64,000 nt of DNA, taken from assembly GCA_002255985.1 (NCBI GenBank), contig NKIR01000003.1, positions 1 through 64,000 of the forward strand. Reading direction: 5' to 3'. A model generated the notes under the pieces. That model saw only the letters and a program-made list of their open reading frames with translations. It had not been told where the DNA came from and searched no databases. Positions 44,008 through 52,583 of the stretch are shown here, piece by piece. Position numbers and translations under genes: made by a program. Position 1 is the stretch's first letter. Every line of letters begins with the position of its first letter. The DNA is from Sphingomonadaceae bacterium PASS1. GTDB lineage: Bacteria; Pseudomonadota; Alphaproteobacteria; Sphingomonadales; Sphingomonadaceae.

Positions 44008-44782
44008 CGACATTTTTTCCAGCGAAAAGGCTATCCAGCTTTGGCTGGTCCTGTTTCTTGCTTCAGTGCTGGTGGGGGGCATCGTCACTGGCTTTTTTAA
44101 GGCGCGTAAGATTCAACCCAAGGGCTTCAAATGGAAGGTTTTCCGGAACGAAGGCATTTTTGGTATGGTCAATTTGGCGGTATCGGCCTTTTTGATCGGC
44201 GCGCCGACTGCGTGGCTAACGAGCAACGGATATATCGCAACCACCAAGGGCGCAGCTGACTGGTGGACAATCGCGTTTGAATATGCCCTTTATTTCTTCC
44301 TGTTCGATACCTGGTTTTATTGGCTGCACCGCGCCATGCACCAAGGTCGTTTCTATACGTACGTCCACAAGCTCCACCATCTTTCGACATCGCCAAATCT
44401 GCTGACCACCTTGTCGGTCAACCCGCTTGAATCACTGATCAACGGTGGGTTCGTTCCGCTGTTTCTGGTCGCAATGACATTTATTGCCCCAATCAGCGAA
44501 CAATCGATGGCGCTGATTACACCGACAAACATCATCATGGGGCTGTATGTCCATTCCGGCTACGAATTTTTCCCGCGCTGGTGGAACAAAAGCTGGGCCA
44601 CAAAATGGTTCATCACGACCACATTCCATGACCAGCACCACAAATATTTCACTGCGAACTTTGGCGGATATACTACGATTTGGGATAGGCTGTGCGGAAC
44701 GATGCGACCCAAGTTTGAGCAGGATTATCTAAAAGTGAAGGATCGCGCGCGACCGGCCCCGGCCTTGGAACCTGCAGAATAA
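44000..44782 (+). CDS. Sterol desaturase/fatty acid hydroxylase family protein
   Basis: 260 residues, four or so membrane helices, and the three His boxes of the diiron hydroxylase superfamily: HRAMH (110-114), HKLHH (123-127) and HDQHH (210-214), with H185 between. It uses O2 to hydroxylate or desaturate a lipid-like substrate in the membrane. The GTG start overlaps the MFS gene by eight bases and has CAGGAGA before it. An uncharged, hydrophobic substrate fits the rest of the region. Confidence 0.87.
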   Translation: MLDDIFSSEKAIQLWLVLFLASVLVGGIVTGFFKARKIQPKGFKWKVFRNEGIFGMVNLAVSAFLIGAPTAWLTSNGYIATTKGAADWWTIAFEYALYFFLFDTWFYWLHRAMHQGRFYTYVHKLHHLSTSPNLLTTLSVNPLESLINGGFVPLFLVAMTFIAPISEQSMALITPTNIIMGLYVHSGYEFFPRWWNKSWATKWFITTTFHDQHHKYFTANFGGYTTIWDRLCGTMRPKFEQDYLKVKDRARPAPALEPAE

Positions 44783-44868
44783 CGCACGATAACCATTCGA
44801 TAAAAAACGGATCGGTATCTGCCACCTGATTAAGGTCGCCGGGTCACCGTTTCAAACCGTCGAAGTCA

Positions 44869-44884
44869 TAGGTCCTGACCCTAG
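44869..44884. repeat. 16-base repeat, copy 1 (inverted copy at 62495)
   Basis: TAGGTCCTGACCCTAG lies in the 176-base space after the hydroxylase gene, and its exact reverse complement lies at 62495-62510. Both are intergenic. Otherwise this space shows no gene and no strong terminator. One such match is near chance level for the window. Confidence 0.35.
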
Positions 44885-44958
44885 CCTGATGGGGGCCGAT
44901 GATAGCTTGTTTTGACACGCTTCGTCGTCCCCCGCAAGAATGGCAAGGAAACAGCAAG

Positions 44959-45870
44959 CTACCCCCAAAGCGCCTCTGCCGCAGCAAGCGCATTTGCACC
45001 GCGACCGCCAAGTTCACCCGTCAGCAATTTGAGGCGGTAGGTCCATAAATGAAGTGGATGTTCAAGCGTCATCCCCATGCCACCTAAAAACTGGTGAAAA
45101 TCATAAACGACAACGCGCGCAGATTCCTGGGCATGGAACGCCGCCATAGCCGCATCGCTTGGGTCTAACGTGGCGGCGGCTTTCATCGCCAACCAATAGA
45201 CACCATTGGTGCGCACCTGCGCCTCCGCCAGTCGGTGACGCATGCCCTGAAAACTGGCGAGCGGGCGACCGAATTGGTGGCGCTCGGCAGTATAGGTGCA
45301 CACACTTTCAAGCGCTGCGGCAAGTAGACCTGCCGCTTCAGCGGCAAAGGCGATGCGCCAGCGCGTGCGGAATTCTTCGGGTGAAACGTCGTGGGCCTGT
45401 CGCTCGGTAGGGACGGAAAGCAAGGTTGCAACGGGATAACCGAAAAGCGCCTCTGGCTCGGGGCGGACATGGTCGGCGCTGGCGGTAAAGCTTGTCACGC
45501 GGTCGCCGACAACGACGACCGTTGCCCCTTCCGCGAGGAAGCGCAAAGGACGGCCCGTCTTGCCTTCCTCCACAATACACAGGCGCGTACCAACGCCGTC
45601 GTTCAGCAATGGCCGAACAATGGCAGAGAAGGCTGCTTCGGTTGCCTGTGGAAGGCGCGCAAGGCGTTCGACGATGATCGCAGCTGTGCCAATGCCAAGA
45701 TCGGGATCAAAGGCGACATCAAGGAAACCGCCCTCAACGAGCGCATGGTCAAGCCCCGCATCGGTCAAGACAAATCCCGTTTCATGCAGCGATACAGCCG
45801 CATAAGGCTTTGACAGTGAATCGAGCGCATCAAGGATCGCGATTTGGTCAGAGTTGAGCGAAAGATCCAT
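44959..45870 (-). CDS. Short acyl-CoA dehydrogenase subunit (pair 1, beta-like)
   Basis: 303 residues, shorter than a normal ACAD (about 380). The N-terminal helical and beta domains are reduced, while the C-terminal part is recognisable: ERHQFGRPLASFQGMRHRLAEAQ and FLGGMGMTLEHPLHLW. The start ATG overlaps the stop of the full-length ACAD gene (TGATG). Long-short ACAD gene pairs in steroid degraders encode alpha2beta2 enzymes with FAD bound at the subunit interface, and this pair fits that plan. Confidence 0.87.
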   Translation of the reverse strand: MDLSLNSDQIAILDALDSLSKPYAAVSLHETGFVLTDAGLDHALVEGGFLDVAFDPDLGIGTAAIIVERLARLPQATEAAFSAIVRPLLNDGVGTRLCIVEEGKTGRPLRFLAEGATVVVVGDRVTSFTASADHVRPEPEALFGYPVATLLSVPTERQAHDVSPEEFRTRWRIAFAAEAAGLLAAALESVCTYTAERHQFGRPLASFQGMRHRLAEAQVRTNGVYWLAMKAAATLDPSDAAMAAFHAQESARVVVYDFHQFLGGMGMTLEHPLHLWTYRLKLLTGELGGRGANALAAAEALWG

Positions 45871-47015
45871 CAGCGCGGCTCCCTAGGTAGTTTGAGCACG
45901 TCGTTGCCGATGATGTTCAGTTGGATTTCAGCTGCCCCCGCGGCAATCCCCGCGACAATTCCGCGTTGGTGATGCATTTTCAGATAAGGATGCGCGTCGA
46001 CGAGTGCTTCGGGCAGGTTTTCGACTACAAATTCTGCCACGCGCCGTTCGGCCATCACCGTTGCAAAGCGCGCTGATGAGCTTTCTGGCCCGACCTGAAG
46101 TCCCTGCGCACGCTGTGTCACAATCGCGTAGCTTGCGGTTCGCGCCGCCTCGCACAGCGATGCAGCATGCGCGGCTTCTATTTTTACGGCTTCGCTGGTC
46201 CAGCCGCCCTGTGCCTTTAGCACCGATACCGCGCGGTCAAGCGCCGCACGGGCAAGGCTATAGCGCGGGATCCCCAGCCGTTCGTTGACGAGGCTATAGG
46301 CGATAATCTCCCATGCCTGCCCCTCTCCGCCAAACAAGGCAGTGGCCGGGACCAGCATGTCGTCAAAAAACACCTCATGGATATCGCCCTCACCGATCAA
46401 CGACGGAATTTGGCGCACGGTAATTCCCGGCGTATCCATCGGCACGAGCAGAATTGAGATGCCACCTTTGCGTTCTTCAGACGTGCGGCACAGCAGGAAC
46501 ATCGTATCGGCAAGCCCTGCATAGCTCGTCCATATTTTCTGGCCATTAACGCGGTAGTGATCACCCTCCAACACCGCACGGGTGCGAAGGCTGGCAAGGT
46601 CGGAACCGGAACCTGGTTCGGAGAACCCTTGGCACCACAATGCCCGTCCCTCGGCAATCGGAGGCAGATAACGTTCCTGCTGCGCCTTCGTCCCATATTT
46701 GATGAGCGTCGGGCCGATCCAGTTGACGTTCATATATTGTCCGCCGCGTGGTTCGCCTGCGATCCACATTTCTTCAGCAAGGATAGTCTGGTGCCACGGG
46801 TCAAGCCCCTGCCCGCCAATTTCCTTTGGCCAATGCGGGGTGAGCAAATCTTCAGCCGCCAGTTGGCCGCAAAACGTCTCAGCATATTCGGTGAGCGCGG
46901 GCGAAGCCGGGCCATGCTGCGAAAAACGCTCCCAATCATCGGGAAGCGTCTGTGCTAGAAAATCCTTAAGCCGCTGGCGAAAGGCCTTTTCTTCTTCGGT
47001 CCACGTAAAATCCAT
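45870..47015 (-). CDS. Acyl-CoA dehydrogenase, full-length subunit (pair 1)
   Basis: 381 residues: DFTWTEEEKAFRQRLKDFL, LTPHWPKEIGGQGLDPW, WCQGFSEPGSGSDLASL (FAD and substrate), GQKIWTSYAGLADTMFLL, and a C-terminal ISGNDV-like NIIGNDVLKLPREPR. The frame is open to 47042, but MDFTWTEEE is the usual N-terminus, so ATG 47015 is chosen. It is first in a two-gene transcript with the short subunit and is divergent from the Rieske ferredoxin. Confidence 0.92.
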   Translation of the reverse strand: MDFTWTEEEKAFRQRLKDFLAQTLPDDWERFSQHGPASPALTEYAETFCGQLAAEDLLTPHWPKEIGGQGLDPWHQTILAEEMWIAGEPRGGQYMNVNWIGPTLIKYGTKAQQERYLPPIAEGRALWCQGFSEPGSGSDLASLRTRAVLEGDHYRVNGQKIWTSYAGLADTMFLLCRTSEERKGGISILLVPMDTPGITVRQIPSLIGEGDIHEVFFDDMLVPATALFGGEGQAWEIIAYSLVNERLGIPRYSLARAALDRAVSVLKAQGGWTSEAVKIEAAHAASLCEAARTASYAIVTQRAQGLQVGPESSSARFATVMAERRVAEFVVENLPEALVDAHPYLKMHHQRGIVAGIAAGAAEIQLNIIGNDVLKLPREPR

Positions 47016-47142
47016 AAGCGTACCTAGCGCGATCGGCGACATGGCAGCAAGCGGCCGTTGCCGATGCGGAGCATAGATTGCCCGAGCGATGTCGCCGGGG
47101 CGATTGTTTTTCAGCGGATTTGCCTGTGGGGCGCAGTCGATT

Positions 47143-47156
47143 ATGCGTTATCGCAT
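47143..47156. promoter_or_regulatory. Shared palindromic site C (GCGYTATCGCA type)
   Basis: ATGCG-TTAT-CGCAT is a perfect palindrome with five-base arms and matches sites A and B in GCG(C/T)TATCGCA. It overlaps the two possible ATG codons of the Rieske ferredoxin gene, in the divergent space with ACAD pair 1. If it is a repressor site, transcription would start very close to the gene. Confidence 0.5.
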
Positions 47157-47469
47157 GACTCACCCGCTTTTTACCCCAATACTGCCTGTCGCCGAACTGA
47201 ACGACGGCCAGGTTCGCCTTGTCGATGCGTCCGGGACAGCCGTGCTGCTCTGCGCCGATGAGGGAGAGGTTTACGCCATCGAGAATCGTTGCTCGCATCT
47301 CGACGAACCGCTCGCGTGCGGCAAGGTCAAATGGGGGTGGATCGCCTGCCCCGCGCATGGCGCACGCTTTGACCTGGCAACAGGAGAGCCGATGAACCCG
47401 CCCGCGACTGCGCCGATCCGGACATTTCCGGTGCAGGTGGTCGATGGCATGATTGAGGTAGCGGTATGA
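47155..47469 (+). CDS. Rieske-type [2Fe-2S] ferredoxin
   Basis: 104 residues. The cluster ligands are C46-x-H48 (CSHLDEPL) and C65-x2-H68 (CPAHGARF). Such ferredoxins pass electrons from a reductase to Rieske oxygenases; it is the only candidate carrier for the three oxygenases in the window, and no ferredoxin reductase gene is visible. The start is uncertain: ATG 47155 (MTHPLF) is used; ATG 47143 would add four residues, and neither has a good ribosome site. It overlaps the following ACAD gene by four bases (ATGA). Confidence 0.88.
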   Translation: MTHPLFTPILPVAELNDGQVRLVDASGTAVLLCADEGEVYAIENRCSHLDEPLACGKVKWGWIACPAHGARFDLATGEPMNPPATAPIRTFPVQVVDGMIEVAV

Positions 47470-48638
47470 ACATAGAACTCGAAAAATTGCGTACAGAAGT
47501 TCGCAACTGGCTGGCGGCTAATGCCCCTAAGGATTGGCGCGAAGCTGCGACGCACGACGTGTTTGTCGCCGGCCAGCGCGACTGGTTCAAGAAGCTGGTG
47601 GCCGCAGGCTACGCCATCCCCCATTGGCCCGCAGCATGGCCGGGCGGCGGGCGCAGCCTTGCCGAACAAAAAGTGATTTACGAAGAACTTGCCCGCGCCG
47701 ATGCGCCGCGCTTGTTGCTCTCGTTCGTGTCGACCTATCACGCATTTGCGACGTTGCACGAATGCGGCAATGACGAACAAAAAGCGCGCTATTTGCCGCG
47801 CATAATGGAAGGCGAGACGTGGTGTCAGGGTTTTTCTGAACCCGGCGCGGGTTCCGACCTCGCCGCCGTCAAATGCAAGGCCGAGCTAAAGGGCGATGTC
47901 TATGTCATAAACGGGCAGAAGCTGTGGTCCACGATGGCGCAATATGCCGATAAATGCCTGTTGCTGGTGCGCACATCATCGGAGGGCGCCAAGCAAGCGG
48001 GCCTGACCTATTTATTGATGGATATGAAAGCCCCGGGCGTAACCGTGCGCCCAATTCACCAGATTCAAGGTGACGAGGAGTTTGCCGAAATATTCCTAGA
48101 CAATGTCGAGGTTCCGGTTTCCGAACGCGTGGGTGCGGAAGGCGCAGGCTGGGCAGTCGCGCAAGCCACCTTGGCGTCCGAACGTGGGTTGACGCTGATG
48201 GAGCTTGGCTACCGGATGCGCGGGAATATGGCGCTTTTAACGCGCGCTATATCCGATACGGGCCGCGCCAATGATGCAGGCATCCTGCGCGATCTGGGGC
48301 GGCTTTCGGCGCAGGTTGACGCCGTTTGCGCGCTCGCTGATCAGTTTCTCGATAACCGGATGAATGGTATCGAACAAGTTGGCGACGCCTCGATTGTAAA
48401 GAACGCATATTCACGCGCCTTGCGCGCTTGGTCCGACTTCGGTGTTCGCATTGGGGGAATGGATGCGCAATATCGACAAGGCATTACCTTTGGGGATCTG
48501 AACACCGGTAACTGGATGGCAGATTATATGAACAGCTTTGCGTGGACCATCGCGGGTGGCAGCGAAGAAGTGCAGCGCAACATCATCGCGGAACGGATGC
48601 TGGAAATGCCGCGCGAGCCTAAGGGATGGACGGCATGA
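47466..48638 (+). CDS. Acyl-CoA dehydrogenase, full-length subunit (pair 2)
   Basis: 390 residues: ELEKLRTEVRNWLAANAP, IPHWPAAWPGGGRSLAEQ, WCQGFSEPGAGSDLAAVK, GQKLWSTMAQYADKCLLL, and IAGGSEEVQRNIIAERMLEMPREPKG cut at its conserved Arg-containing end. Clearly full length. It is followed by a short ACAD with an ATGA overlap, giving a second heteromeric pair arranged divergently from pair 1 around the ferredoxin gene. Confidence 0.92.
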   Translation: MNIELEKLRTEVRNWLAANAPKDWREAATHDVFVAGQRDWFKKLVAAGYAIPHWPAAWPGGGRSLAEQKVIYEELARADAPRLLLSFVSTYHAFATLHECGNDEQKARYLPRIMEGETWCQGFSEPGAGSDLAAVKCKAELKGDVYVINGQKLWSTMAQYADKCLLLVRTSSEGAKQAGLTYLLMDMKAPGVTVRPIHQIQGDEEFAEIFLDNVEVPVSERVGAEGAGWAVAQATLASERGLTLMELGYRMRGNMALLTRAISDTGRANDAGILRDLGRLSAQVDAVCALADQFLDNRMNGIEQVGDASIVKNAYSRALRAWSDFGVRIGGMDAQYRQGITFGDLNTGNWMADYMNSFAWTIAGGSEEVQRNIIAERMLEMPREPKGWTA

Positions 48639-49561
48639 ATATGGACCGATCAGAGTTAAAGGACAGCGCACGCAAGGCGTTTGGCGAAGCCGGGTTAGCG
48701 CCGGATAAGAGCGCGAGCTGGGCAAAGCTGACCGAAATGGGGTGGTTCATGATGACCGTTCCCGAAGCCCAAGGCGGGTTGGGTATGGGCCGCGAAGCGA
48801 TGGGCGTCATTCATTACGAACTTGGCCGCGCGCTTGTGCCGGGGTCGGCCATCGCGCAAATGCTGGTAATAGAGGCGCTGGCAGCGACCGGCCAGAATGA
48901 CCTGTTGGAGCGCGCAATGGCTGGAGAGGTGATGACCACCAATCTGTGCAACGCGCTGGATGCGGACACGGCCAGCCATATCCTTCTTGTCAGCGATGAT
49001 AGCATTGCCCTTGCACCTGTCGCCAGCTCCACCCACCGTGTCACTTGGGACGAAACGCGTCGGTTGTTCGATGCAACGGCCGGTGAACAGACCCTGCTGG
49101 CCAGTGGCGCCGACGCCGCAGCATTGGCCAACCGCCTGCGTGCGCAACTTCTTTTCATGCTCGCTGCCGATTCCCTGGGTGGTGCCGAGGCAGCGCTGAC
49201 CATGACTATCGAATATCTGAAGACCAGGCGCCAATTCGATCGACCGCTGGCGATGTTTCAGGCGTTGAAGCACCGCGTCGCCGACCTAAAAATCGCGCAC
49301 CGTGCGGCAGAGGCTCTGTTGTGGGATCGCGCAGTCGGCGAACCCAGCCTTGCCGAGATGGGCGCATTGAAAGCGCATTGCACCACCGCCTATGCCCGCA
49401 TCGCGGAAGAGACGATCCAGCTGCATGGCGGTATCGGCCTTACACAAGAATATCCCTGCCATTTGTTTTTGAAACGCGCATTTTTGAACTGCGCGCTTGG
49501 TGGCGATGCGGATTATTGGGAAGAACAGGCCGGTCGTTTTGCCATGGAGAATCTGGCATGA
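48635..49561 (+). CDS. Short acyl-CoA dehydrogenase subunit (pair 2, beta-like)
   Basis: 308 residues. SWAKLTEMGWFMMTVPEAQGG and ELGRALVPGS at the N-terminus, a reduced middle domain, then LKTRRQFDRPLAMFQALKHRVADLKI and IQLHGGIGLTQEYPCHLFLKR. ATG 48635 overlaps the long-subunit stop by four bases; an in-frame ATG at 48626 lies further inside. Expected to form an alpha2beta2 complex with its neighbour. Its own stop overlaps the next ATG. Confidence 0.88.
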   Translation: MNMDRSELKDSARKAFGEAGLAPDKSASWAKLTEMGWFMMTVPEAQGGLGMGREAMGVIHYELGRALVPGSAIAQMLVIEALAATGQNDLLERAMAGEVMTTNLCNALDADTASHILLVSDDSIALAPVASSTHRVTWDETRRLFDATAGEQTLLASGADAAALANRLRAQLLFMLAADSLGGAEAALTMTIEYLKTRRQFDRPLAMFQALKHRVADLKIAHRAAEALLWDRAVGEPSLAEMGALKAHCTTAYARIAEETIQLHGGIGLTQEYPCHLFLKRAFLNCALGGDADYWEEQAGRFAMENLA

Positions 49562-51660
49562 AGCATTTGGTATTAGGCGCATTGCTCGCTGCAACTGCGA
49601 TTCCCCCAGCTTATGCCGAACTGGCAACCTCCGTTGGGGCGGAAGACGCGCTGTTCAAGGAACCCTATGTTGATATTGACGAATGGCGCGATACGCCTGT
49701 CAGGCACCGTTATGTGCACGGCGGGTTTAAAGGCACAGACATGCGCTTTTCGTTCTACATGCCGCCACCTGAAAAATTCGGCGGTCGGTTTTTCCAGTAT
49801 GTGACGCCCGTACCCGACAACGAAAACCTGTCGCAAAATGCACAAAAAGAGGATGACAATATCGGCTTTGCCATCAGTTCAGGTGCCTATTTTATCGAGA
49901 CAAATGGTGGCGGCACCAGTGCCACGGCCGGCCCGGCATTTCGGGTAGACCCAACCATCGGTGCGTTCCGCGCCAATGCGGCGGCCGCCCGCTATTCGCG
50001 TAAATTAGCGCAGGAAATGTACGGTACGCCGCGTGTCTACGGCTATATCTATGGCGGCAGCGGTGGCGGCTATCGCACCATGGGCAGTATAGAGAATACC
50101 GACGTTTGGGACGGAGCCGTCCCGTTTGTGCTCGGCACGCCTATGGCAACGCCCAATAATTTTTCGGTCCGGATGCATGCGATGCGCCTGCTGAAAAACA
50201 AGTTTCCGCAGATCGTAGACGCCATGGACGCTGGTGGCAGTGGTGATCCGTACAAAGGTTTGAACGCAGAAGAAGCAGCGGCTTTGCGCGAAGCAACGCT
50301 GCTGGGCTTTCCGCCCAATAGTTGGTTCGGATACAAGACCATGGGCGTGCACGCATTTACGGCCATCTATCAAGGGATGGTAATGGCCGATCCCAGCTAC
50401 TTTGAGGATTTCTGGACCAAGCCCGGTTATCTTGGCGCTAATGCCCCGGAATCGCTGATCAAAGCGCGGCTACAATTTACCACGAAGTTGAAGCTGCCCT
50501 TGAATGCGGAGGCGATGGAAGCACGTGGACTGACCGCAGGCCGGCTACGCGGACAGCCAAGCGACGCCGGCCGCGGCTCGGCGGATCTCGCCTGGCAAAA
50601 GCTGGTCAATGATGGGTCGACGCGCCCCATCGCTTTTGAACTGGAGGGTACACCTCCCGATGTCGGCTTTATGGGCGGTGATCTCTATGTCCTGTCGGGT
50701 GAAGCAAAGGGAAGCCGCATTGCGCTGCAGGCGCTCAACGGCAACGTCGCCACGCTGGGTGTTATAGCCGACCTTGCAGCATTGGCCAAAATCAAACCCG
50801 GCGATGAAGTGCGTGTCGACAACAGCAATTTCCTCGCCGCGCAAACCTATCACAGGCATCAGGTCCCCGACGCCAGCTACACCAATTATGATCAGTTCAG
50901 GGGCGCGGACGGAAAACCTCTCTATCCGCAACGCCGCATGCTGCTTGGCCCACTATTTACCGCCGGAGCAGCCGGAACCGTGCCATCGGGCAAATTTAAC
51001 GGTAGGCTCATCCTTGTCCAATCTGGCCTCGACCGTGAAGCTGTGCCCAATCAGGCCGATTGGTATCAGCGAAAATTCAACGAAATTTATGGGAACGAGG
51101 CCGGAAACAAGTACCGCCTATGGTTCACCCAGAACGCGCTACATGGTTATGGTGAGTACAAAGACGTCCGTACGCGCGTCATCAACTATTTGCCTGTCCT
51201 GCAACAGGCATTGCGGGATGTGTCTGCTTGGGTCGAGCAAGGTACCCCTCCGCCAACCAACAGCGGCTACAAAGTCGAGGACGGACAAATCATTCTTGCC
51301 GCCACGGCGAAGGAGCGGGGTGGCATTCAACCTGTGGTTACCGTCACTGCCAATGGTAAAACGCGGGCAGTCGTTCAAGCAGGAAAGCCCGTCCAGCTAA
51401 CTGCAACCGTTGCCGTGCCGCCGGGTACTGGAAAGATAGTGGCCGCGGCATGGGATTTTGATGACAGCGGCGTCTTTGCGGAGAAGGCAAAGCTGCCCGC
51501 CACCCAATCTGCTGCGGCAACCATATCGACGACGCACAGCTTTGAAAAAGCGGGCACCTATTTTGTTACCATTAAAGTGGAATCTGAACGGAATGGCGAT
51601 GCCAGCAGCCCCTATGCCCGCATACCCAATCTGGCGCGGGTGCGGGTGGTTGTGCGTTAG
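49558..51660 (+). CDS. Exported tannase/feruloyl-esterase-like hydrolase with PKD domain
   Basis: 700 residues. A signal peptide (MKHLVLGALLAATAIPPAYA, cleaved after AYA) leads an alpha/beta-hydrolase-like body with nucleophile motif YGGSGGGYR and NTDVWDGAVPFV, comparable to GCSxGG and YDGI in tannase/feruloyl esterases, and a late HGYGEY region. The C-terminal 100 or so residues form a PKD-type beta-sandwich (AWDFDDSG...HSFEKAGTYFVTI). It probably cleaves an ester outside the cytoplasm. The ATG overlaps the short ACAD stop (ATGA), so an exported esterase is cotranscribed with beta-oxidation genes. Confidence 0.72.
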   Translation: MKHLVLGALLAATAIPPAYAELATSVGAEDALFKEPYVDIDEWRDTPVRHRYVHGGFKGTDMRFSFYMPPPEKFGGRFFQYVTPVPDNENLSQNAQKEDDNIGFAISSGAYFIETNGGGTSATAGPAFRVDPTIGAFRANAAAARYSRKLAQEMYGTPRVYGYIYGGSGGGYRTMGSIENTDVWDGAVPFVLGTPMATPNNFSVRMHAMRLLKNKFPQIVDAMDAGGSGDPYKGLNAEEAAALREATLLGFPPNSWFGYKTMGVHAFTAIYQGMVMADPSYFEDFWTKPGYLGANAPESLIKARLQFTTKLKLPLNAEAMEARGLTAGRLRGQPSDAGRGSADLAWQKLVNDGSTRPIAFELEGTPPDVGFMGGDLYVLSGEAKGSRIALQALNGNVATLGVIADLAALAKIKPGDEVRVDNSNFLAAQTYHRHQVPDASYTNYDQFRGADGKPLYPQRRMLLGPLFTAGAAGTVPSGKFNGRLILVQSGLDREAVPNQADWYQRKFNEIYGNEAGNKYRLWFTQNALHGYGEYKDVRTRVINYLPVLQQALRDVSAWVEQGTPPPTNSGYKVEDGQIILAATAKERGGIQPVVTVTANGKTRAVVQAGKPVQLTATVAVPPGTGKIVAAAWDFDDSGVFAEKAKLPATQSAAATISTTHSFEKAGTYFVTIKVESERNGDASSPYARIPNLARVRVVVR

Positions 51661-52553
51661 CGCAGCTTTTTGATCAACGCGTCGGCAACTGCGGTCATCC
51701 CATCCAAATTGGGATGATAAGGGACAAAACCCTTGGCGGTTGATGGATCTGTCGGGACAAAAGCGGTAGCCCAAGGCGTGGGGGCGCAGGCATCATGACC
51801 AGCCGAAATATCGGCGATCGGCAAAACCTCTGCACCCGATTTCAGCGCAACCGTTTCCGTCATTTTTGCCAATCGCGTCGCAGTGTTGCGGGCCTTTTCA
51901 GCCGCTGCAGGGGAAAGCGGCGCGACGCTGCACAACGTTCCTATAGGGAGCAGTGTCAGATATTGCACAAACACAAGCCGCGCTTTTGGTGCCCGGCGAG
52001 CAACCTCTGCCGCGATGGCGAAAAGCCCGGCCTCTGCCGCAGTCCATTTTTCCTCATCCGATAAGGCAACGGCTGCAACAGGCCGGATTCCGCCAAGCTG
52101 ACGCATTTTCGCGCAGGCCGTTTTAACAACCTCGCTCGCACTGGCTGTTTCGGAACATGATCCTGCAAACAGCCCCGCGACATACCCCACATCATTGCCG
52201 CCGATGGTCACGGTCACCAACCGGGTATCCTCGGTCAAAGCCGCAACCTGCGGCGGCAGCTCGTTCCATCCGTTCAGGACATGATCGGACGTTGCGCCAC
52301 CGCAAGACACATCAACCAATTCCAGTTGCAATTGGCGCGCCGTTTGGCGGGCGTAATTGTCATAGGAACGCGTGCAGCGCGGATCGCGATCATCCGCCAA
52401 GCGGGTTACGCCCGGGCCAGAGGCAAAAGAACTGCCCATAGCGACATAACGGGACCCTGCCGGAATCGGCTTTGCTGCGGTAGTATCGGGCAACGAAACG
52501 CAGGCGGCACTGAGCAGTGATACCAACGTCAATAGCGGAAGCGATTTTAGCAT
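51657..52553 (-). CDS. SGNH/GDSL-family exported hydrolase
   Basis: 298 residues. Signal sequence with a possible lipobox (SLLSAAC, not ideal). The SGNH blocks are visible: block I YVAMGSSFASGPG with the nucleophile Ser, block III VTIGGNDVGYV, and block V PYHPNLDGM with the catalytic His. It most resembles extracellular esterases/lipases of Streptomyces type. It is convergent with and overlaps the PKD hydrolase gene by four bases, and leads leftward from the hydrolase gene at 52584 after about 30 bases. Confidence 0.87.
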   Translation of the reverse strand: MLKSLPLLTLVSLLSAACVSLPDTTAAKPIPAGSRYVAMGSSFASGPGVTRLADDRDPRCTRSYDNYARQTARQLQLELVDVSCGGATSDHVLNGWNELPPQVAALTEDTRLVTVTIGGNDVGYVAGLFAGSCSETASASEVVKTACAKMRQLGGIRPVAAVALSDEEKWTAAEAGLFAIAAEVARRAPKARLVFVQYLTLLPIGTLCSVAPLSPAAAEKARNTATRLAKMTETVALKSGAEVLPIADISAGHDACAPTPWATAFVPTDPSTAKGFVPYHPNLDGMTAVADALIKKLR

Positions 52554-52583
52554 AAGGTTCAGGCCCGGTGGTGGTCGGATAAA

